From Rhodovulum sulfidophilum (lineage in GTDB: Bacteria > Pseudomonadota > Alphaproteobacteria > Rhodobacterales > Rhodobacteraceae), in NCBI GenBank assembly GCA_003241785.1, contig QFPW01000035.1:1-19193 (forward strand): a stretch of DNA of 19,193 nucleotides. The letters are read 5' to 3'. Shown piece after piece: positions 15,016 to 19,193 of the stretch. The stretch's first letter is position 1. The number at the start of each line of letters is the position of its first letter. The notes under the pieces are model-generated. The model was given only the letters and a program-made list of their open reading frames with translations. It searched no databases and was not told where the DNA came from. Position numbers and translations under genes: made by a program.

Positions 15016-17093
15016 GCCACAGCCCTGCGGAACTGCCACCACAGCATCCCGGCAAACAGAGCGAACAGGACGAAACCGATCTCATCGGTCAGTGGCAGGG
15101 CGGCAACGAGGCTGAACGATGCAACCATGGCAAAACCGCGCTGCCACAGCGCCAGCGGTCGCCCAAGCCAGCCGATCACCGCCACGCCCCAAAGCGCCAA
15201 TGCGATTATAGACTTGACCGTAATATAGGCAACGGCCGGCCAGTAGCCGATGGCTATCGCTGTCGCTCCTCCGTCCTGAAGCATCAAAGCGGGGCTATAG
15301 ACAGCCATGAAGGGCACCACGAAGCCGGCAGCGGCAATCTTGACCGCCTCAAGGCTGATACGCAGCCCGCTTTCCTTGGCGATGGGAGCCGCAGCGAAGC
15401 AAGCCAGGGCCACAGGCGGTGTCAGATCGGCGAGAATGCCAAAATAGAACACGAACATATGGCTGACGATCAGCGGTACCCCCAGCGCCAGCAGGGCGGG
15501 ACCGGCGATGGACGAGGTTATGATGTAGTTGGGGATCGTGGGAATACCCATGCCAAGGATGAGGCAGGTCACCATGGTCAGGATCAGGGACAGGAGCAGC
15601 GAGCTTTCTCCAACGCCAACGATGAACTGGCCAAAGGTGTTGGCTGCCCCGGTCAGCGTCATGACACCGATGATGACACCCACGAGCGCGCAGGCGATCC
15701 CGACGGGCAGCGCGGTACGCGCGCCATCCGCAAGACTGTCGCGGCAGATGCCCAGCGTCTCCCGCCCGCCCTTGCTGACAAGCGCAACCACGCCGAGAAC
15801 AGCGAGAGCGCCGAGGATTATCCACAGGCCGAGAGCGAAGAATGCCGCCGCGACCAGACCAAGCCCAATCCAGAAGATCACCCGCAATACGCCTTCGGGC
15901 AGACCCAGAACGGCCGAACCGCCAAGAATCAGCAGCACGGTCAGCGCCAGCCCCACCGTTCCCGCATAAAGCGGGGTAAAGCCGGAAAAGAGCAGCCAGA
16001 CCAGAACGGCGAGCGGCAGCAACAGGTACCAGCCATCACGCAGAGCCCTGCGGGCAGAAGGCAGCGCATCCCGCGAAAGACCGCGCAGTCCCCGTTTGCC
16101 GGCTTCCAGATGCACCATCCAGAACACCCCGAGGAAATAGAGGATGGCGGGAATGAGTGCCGCCTTGACGATCTCGATATACTGGACGCCGAGTGTCTCG
16201 GCCATGATGAAGGCAACCGCGCCCATGACCGGCGGCATGATCTGTCCGCCCATGCTGGCCGTTGCCTCGACGCCGCCAGCAAAGGCCGGCCGGTAGCCGA
16301 ACCGCTTCATCAGCGGAATGGTGAACTGCCCTGTCGTCACCACATTGGCGACGCCGGAGCCGGAGATCGTTCCCATCAGGGCCGAAGACAGAACAGAAAC
16401 CTTGGCCGCACCGCCCGTCATATGACCAACAGCGGCGAGGGAAACATCCGTGAACAGGCGGATCATCCCGGCCTTTTCCAGAAAGGCTCCGAACAGGATG
16501 AACAGGAAGATATAGGTAGACGAGACATAGACGGGGATGCCGTATATGCCTTCCGTGCCATAGGCGAGATGCTCGACCACCTGCGCAAAATCATAGCCGC
16601 GATGGTTGAGCGGAGCAGGAAGATATTGACCAAACAGCGCATAGGCCAGAAAAACGCCGGTGATGATCGGCAGCGCCGGGCCCATCAGCAGCCAGGCTGC
16701 GGCGAAGACCGCCACCAGTGCGGCAACTCCGAACCAGATATCGCGCGGCAGGGGATCACCGGCCCTCAACAGCAATTCGGTGTATTCGATGGCCTGATAG
16801 ATCGCGATGACCACCCCCACTGCAGCCAGAATGAAGATTGCCGCCCGTGTCAGGCCGCTTCTGGGCTTCACGACCGCCAGCAGGGGAAAGCCCAGCGCCA
16901 TGAGGAAGCCCACATGAAACGCACGGGCGATCTGGCTGGGCATATCGATAAGATGCGCCGCCGTGGCGATCTGAAACAGGGAAAAGACGACAGCCAGCCA
17001 GAAAAGCATGCGTCCCAGCAGGCCGGGCGGGAAGCCATCGCCAAGGGGGTCATGCGCCGCATCGGTCGTCAGCACGGTAGTTGCATCGGTCAT
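15012..17093 (-). CDS. TRAP transporter fused permease (DctQM-type, TAXI class)
   Basis: This 693-residue inner-membrane protein joins the small (DctQ-like) and large (DctM) permease parts, as is usual in TAXI-type TRAP systems. The N-terminal spans lie at about 27-150. The DctM signature follows, including FGAFLEKAGM (201-210), ALMGTISGSGVANVVTTG (238-255) and GGQIMPPVMGAVAF. It would move an organic acid into the cell using the sodium gradient once the periplasmic binding protein delivers it. The ATG at 17093 has an AGAGGA ribosome site; the frame is open upstream to 17276 but runs into the preceding gene and has no family match. It lies 82 bp after the binding-protein gene and is coupled to DUF1850. 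The substrate cannot be told from the sequence. Confidence 0.92.
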   Translation of the reverse strand: MTDATTVLTTDAAHDPLGDGFPPGLLGRMLFWLAVVFSLFQIATAAHLIDMPSQIARAFHVGFLMALGFPLLAVVKPRSGLTRAAIFILAAVGVVIAIYQAIEYTELLLRAGDPLPRDIWFGVAALVAVFAAAWLLMGPALPIITGVFLAYALFGQYLPAPLNHRGYDFAQVVEHLAYGTEGIYGIPVYVSSTYIFLFILFGAFLEKAGMIRLFTDVSLAAVGHMTGGAAKVSVLSSALMGTISGSGVANVVTTGQFTIPLMKRFGYRPAFAGGVEATASMGGQIMPPVMGAVAFIMAETLGVQYIEIVKAALIPAILYFLGVFWMVHLEAGKRGLRGLSRDALPSARRALRDGWYLLLPLAVLVWLLFSGFTPLYAGTVGLALTVLLILGGSAVLGLPEGVLRVIFWIGLGLVAAAFFALGLWIILGALAVLGVVALVSKGGRETLGICRDSLADGARTALPVGIACALVGVIIGVMTLTGAANTFGQFIVGVGESSLLLSLILTMVTCLILGMGIPTIPNYIITSSIAGPALLALGVPLIVSHMFVFYFGILADLTPPVALACFAAAPIAKESGLRISLEAVKIAAAGFVVPFMAVYSPALMLQDGGATAIAIGYWPAVAYITVKSIIALALWGVAVIGWLGRPLALWQRGFAMVASFSLVAALPLTDEIGFVLFALFAGMLWWQFRRAVA

Positions 17094-17124
17094 TTCGGGG
17101 TTCCTCTCCCATAGGATCAGAAAG

Positions 17125-17147
17125 GGGCGGTCACTGAATAACCGCCC
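17125..17147 (-). promoter_or_regulatory. Stem-loop between binding-protein and permease genes
   Basis: GGGCGGT (17125-17131) and ACCGCCC (17141-17147) are perfect 7-bp GC-rich arms around a nine-base loop. It is centred in the 82-bp gap, 32 bp upstream of the permease ATG. No T tract follows in the transcription direction (CCTTTCTG only). Its position suits an RNA-stabilising hairpin protecting the binding-protein message, a common device when the binding protein is needed in excess. Confidence 0.5.
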
Positions 17148-17175
17148 GCTTCGACCGCGGGGTATGATCGATGGA

Positions 17176-18122
17176 TCAGAGCTTGCCCTGCTCGCGATAA
17201 TACCGCTCGGCACCCGGATGCAGCGGAACCGGTGGATTCTTGGCCGCCTCATCCAGCGAAATGCCCGCCCCGGCACTGTGGGCCGCCTTCAGCGTCGCAA
17301 GATTGTCGAAAATGAGCTTGGCCATCTGATAGACCACCTCTTCCGGCACATCGGCGCTGGTAACGAGATAGTTGCCTACCGCCACCGTGGCAACGTCGCT
17401 ATCCTGACCCTTGTAGGTGCCAGCCGGAATCTTGGCTGGAATGTAGGGCACACCCAGGGCTTTCGCCACGTCATCGGGGATCGATACGATGCTGATCTCC
17501 TGGCTGGAGGCGAGATCCTTGATTGCGGCATTGCCGAGCCCAGAAGACTGCAACGTTGCCTGAAGCTGGCGGTTTTTCATGAGTTCGACGGATTCCGCGA
17601 AAGGCAGATATTCCACCTTGCCCAGATCGCCATAGCCGAGGCTTGCCGCATCCAGAATGGCGCGCGCATTAAGCTCGGTTCCCGACTTGGCGGCACCGAC
17701 CGAAAGCGTCTTGCCCTTCATGTCGGTAATCGTGTTTATACCCGCTTCTTTCAGCGCGGCAATCTGAACGTAATTGGGATAAATCGCAGCAACGACGCGC
17801 AGCTTCTTGAGCGGTGCCTTGAAGCCCGCTTCGGTATTGCCTTCCCAGGCCATGGCGAGCGCATCGCCGAGCGTGAAGGCGATTTCCCCCTTGCCCTGCT
17901 GGATGAGGTTGAGGTTCTCGACCGATGCTTTGTCGCCTGCACCTGGGTGCGGGAACCGGCAATGCCCTTGCCGTAGATGTCAGACAGGGCAACGCCCAGC
18001 GGATAGTAGACGCCGGACGTACCGCCAGCCAGCACGTTTATGAACTGCTCGGCGCCGGCCTTGGGGGCGCTGACGGCAAATGCGCAGGCAAAAGCCATCG
18101 CAAAAGTGGTGCGAAATTTCAT
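17176..18122 (-). pseudogene. TAXI-family TRAP solute-binding protein, interrupted by a frameshift
   Basis: This should be a periplasmic receptor of about 315 residues. A Sec signal peptide (residues 1-24, cleavage after KAGA) precedes the mature start EQFINVLAGGTSGVYYPLG and the family C-terminus PLHPGAERYYREQGKL. The start ATG at 18122 has a strong GGGAGGA site. After Lys65 (17930-17928) the frame is lost. Restoring one base in AAAGCATCGG (to AAAGGCATCGG) joins the two halves perfectly as QATK-ASVENLNLIQQGKGEIAF. Without that base the first frame ends at 17751, and the downstream frame (17853-17176) has no ribosome site. As written, no functional receptor is made. A sequencing error is possible because only one base is involved. 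It is the first gene of the TRAP/DUF1850/dctBD-like unit. Confidence 0.85.
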
Positions 18123-18144
18123 GGTGTCCTCCCGAACGATTTCC

Positions 18145-18162
18145 TCCCGCCTCCTCGCGGGA
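18145..18162 (-). promoter_or_regulatory. Small hairpin in the TAXI leader
   Basis: TCCCGC and GCGGGA arms (6 bp) around CTCCTC, ending about 22 nt upstream of the start codon and just before the GGGAGGA ribosome site. It may tune translation or stability; no further evidence. Confidence 0.35.
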
Positions 18163-18181
18163 ACCTTCAGGGTATGAGTTT

Positions 18182-18197
18182 TGCACGAACCGCGCAA
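18182..18197 (-). promoter_or_regulatory. Candidate sigma-54 promoter of the TAXI-TRAP operon
   Basis: On the minus strand TTGCGC-N5-GTGCA has the exact spacing of the sigma-54 consensus TGGCAC-N5-TTGCA, including the invariant GC of the -12 box. The -24 box has TG where GG is expected, and there are three mismatches in all. It lies 60 bp upstream of the start codon. The call is supported mainly by the operon encoding a DctD-type activator and by two dyads upstream. It could be coincidental. Confidence 0.35.
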
Positions 18198-18228
18198 TTA
18201 TCCGAGATTCACACAGCGCCAGTTTTGT

Positions 18229-18266
18229 GGCGGTCTTCCGCCAACGGAAAGGCGGGCATCCGCCAA
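18229..18266 (-). promoter_or_regulatory. Tandem 16-bp operator-like dyads upstream of the TAXI-TRAP operon
   Basis: On the minus strand TTGGCGGATGCCCGCC (18266-18251) and TTGGCGGAAGACCGCC (18244-18229) match at 14 of 16 bases. Each is a dyad (GGCGG...CCGCC with a four-base centre), and they begin 22 bp apart, about two helical turns. This is what paired activator-dimer sites look like. They lie about 45-70 bp upstream of the candidate sigma-54 element, so they are natural candidates for the enhancer of the DctD-like protein encoded at the end of the operon. The identity of the binding protein is inferred. Confidence 0.55.
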
Positions 18267-18289
18267 AATGTTCACAAATCTTTGTAAAA

Positions 18290-18770
18290 ATTGAAGATTA
18301 TTGAAAACTCGACTTTATAGGCGCGAGCCGCGGATCCTCACATAACTTGATATTTTTGAACTGTTCGAGAAGCAGAATACAGGGGTTTGCGTCAAGTAAT
18401 GACGGTATAATGTTGACATTAGTATAAATAGGAACACTTCAGGTAAATATCATTGAAATTGAAATTTTTAGACCAGATCACCAGTGGACATATTATTTAA
18501 TTTTCTGATAATATAAAATTTTATGATCATAATCAAATATGTAATTGACAGAGTTGTATTTTTATTGCGAGTGCGCGTACGCCATTATTTTTTCGAATGC
18601 ATTCAAAGACCGGTTAAAGCAGGAAATTTGGCAGACTTCGCACTATACGGTCATTATAAAGTCTGGTTTTCGCGATATTAAGTAATATTGGCTATTATCG
18701 ATTTTTTCTCCAACTTAATTACAAGTCGATCGTAATTATAATTAACCTATACCTTTTTAAGCAGGACTCC
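18290..18770. other. AT-rich non-coding stretch
   Basis: About 480 bp with clearly lower G+C than the roughly 60% elsewhere and no gene on either strand. It holds small AT palindromes (ATAAAATTTTAT at 18513-18524, ATGATCAT at 18523-18530) and an isolated TATAAT (18406-18411) without a matching -35 box. It separates the TRAP operon from the degraded ASCH fragment and looks like decayed or foreign sequence. Confidence 0.5.
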
Positions 18771-18986
18771 ATCCTGAGCATTAAGCCAGAGTACGCAACG
18801 CGGATCGTAGATGGCCTGAAAAAGGTAGAGGTGCAGCAGCGCTTCCCCCATGGGACCGCAACAGATGCCAAGCTTTTCATCTATGACACAGTTCTACTTC
18901 AATCAGTGTTCGACTACGCAACGATCGAGGAAGTCGATATCTGTCAGGATCAAAAGGTTAGGCTGAATTGGACTTCTCCCAAATGA
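18771..18986 (+). pseudogene. Remnant of an ASCH-domain protein
   Basis: A plus-strand frame of 71 codons begins ILSIKPEYATRIVDGLKKVE and continues with QQRFP, KLFIYDT and FDYATIEEV. This is the N-terminal half of the ASCH fold (a small RNA-binding/PUA-like domain found in regulators and in phage or plasmid genes). Full proteins are about 110-150 residues; this one stops after LNWTSPK. There is no ATG, GTG or TTG at the start: the reading begins at ATC or CTG, 4-7 bases after AGGA, and the frame stays open upstream through AT-rich sequence. The usual ELRRR-like stretch is changed to EVQQR. It is best read as a decayed gene. A CTG start at 18774 cannot be excluded. Confidence 0.6.
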
Positions 18987-19193
18987 CGGCTGATGAGCAA
19001 TCCGGTCTGCCAAATCCGTAACCGACAAATCCGGGTTAGGCTAGCCGCCCTCCCGGAGGGGCACAACCCGCGAGTCAGCATCAAGCCGCAAAAGGGGCTT
19101 GTCGCAAATTCTCCTAGTTAACTGGATGTTGACCATCTGAAGAGAAATCCGCTCCAAATGTTGTGGAGTGGACCGATGATTCTGAATGCCATT
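18987..19193. other. Structured non-coding right edge
   Basis: No credible gene in 207 bp. Nested inverted repeats are present. CGGGTT (19032-19037) pairs with AACCCG (19065-19070), enclosing CCCTCC (19048-19053) and GGAGGG (19055-19060). A second stem follows: CAAGCC (19082-19087) with GGCTTG (19096-19101), extendable by GCGA (19070-19073) with TCGC (19102-19105). It could be a structured RNA, a terminator region, or a palindromic repeat element. An ATG at 19177 near the edge opens a frame that runs out of the window. Confidence 0.4.

Noticed and set aside
15003..17114. 703-codon open frame on the plus strand
   Set aside because: It lies exactly antisense to the TRAP permease. Its product is rich in Arg, Gln, His and Asp with no domain resemblance, as expected for the mirror frame of a hydrophobic GC-rich gene.
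17094..17276. Upstream extension of the TRAP permease frame
   Set aside because: It overlaps the binding-protein gene and has no hydrophobic or family sequence; the ATG at 17093 has a good ribosome site.
18406..18418. TATAAT followed by TTGACA as a promoter
   Set aside because: The two boxes are in the wrong order for a plus-strand promoter, and neither has a partner at 16-18 bp spacing.
19095..19110. GGGCTTGTCGCAAATT as a second IS6-type end
   Set aside because: It differs from GGCTCTGTTGCAAA at several positions, half of it is explained as the arm of a local hairpin, and no transposase follows in the visible sequence.
1..19193. CRISPR array, tRNA, rRNA or phage gene cluster
   Set aside because: No regularly spaced direct repeats, no cloverleaf or conserved rRNA segment, and no phage structural genes were seen on either strand.

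Overview
The window is about 60% G+C over most of its length. It carries a dense, co-oriented set of transport genes, all on the minus strand, so transcription runs from high to low coordinates. The gene families and layout (fused PhaAB-type Mrp antiporter, DctB/DctD-type two-component system, TAXI-type TRAP transporter, VC_2705-type sodium:solute symporter) suggest an alphaproteobacterium of the Hyphomicrobiales, most likely in the Brucella/Ochrobactrum group. That placement comes from protein resemblance and gene order, not from a database search.

Left block (1-3445): an IS6-family-like terminal sequence at the window edge cuts off a cyclic-nucleotide/CBS/DUF294 signalling protein after about 399 residues. 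Upstream of it in transcription order lie a 588-residue sodium:solute symporter of the acetate/organic-acid type and its 86-residue DUF4212 partner subunit. The DUF4212 leader (3474-3542) holds three closely packed inverted repeats, one followed by a T7 tract.

Middle block (3947-11289): a complete Mrp/Pha monovalent cation/proton antiporter operon (AB fusion, C, D, E, F, G). A TrkH-type potassium-uptake channel subunit overlaps phaG through a TTGA junction. All the junctions are short overlaps or gaps of 3-11 bp, so this reads as one seven-gene operon for sodium/potassium/pH homeostasis.

Right block (11544-18122): a five-gene unit running TAXI solute-binding protein, fused TRAP permease, DUF1850 protein, DctB-like sensor kinase, DctD-like sigma-54 activator. 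The binding-protein gene has a one-base deletion near 17928-17931 and is probably inactive, unless this is a sequencing error. About 60 bp upstream of its start is a weak sigma-54-like element. Upstream of that are two near-identical 16-bp dyads spaced 22 bp apart, which may be the enhancer sites of the operon's own regulator.

From about 18290 to 18770 the sequence is strongly AT-rich and has no recognisable gene. It is followed by a start-less, shortened ASCH-domain fragment on the plus strand and a structured non-coding stretch at the right edge. I found no tRNA, rRNA or CRISPR. Nothing here is a convincingly new molecular system. The most distinctive points are the TrkH-Pha coupling, the self-contained regulated TAXI-TRAP locus with its tandem operators and broken binding protein, and the leader structure before the DUF4212/symporter pair.
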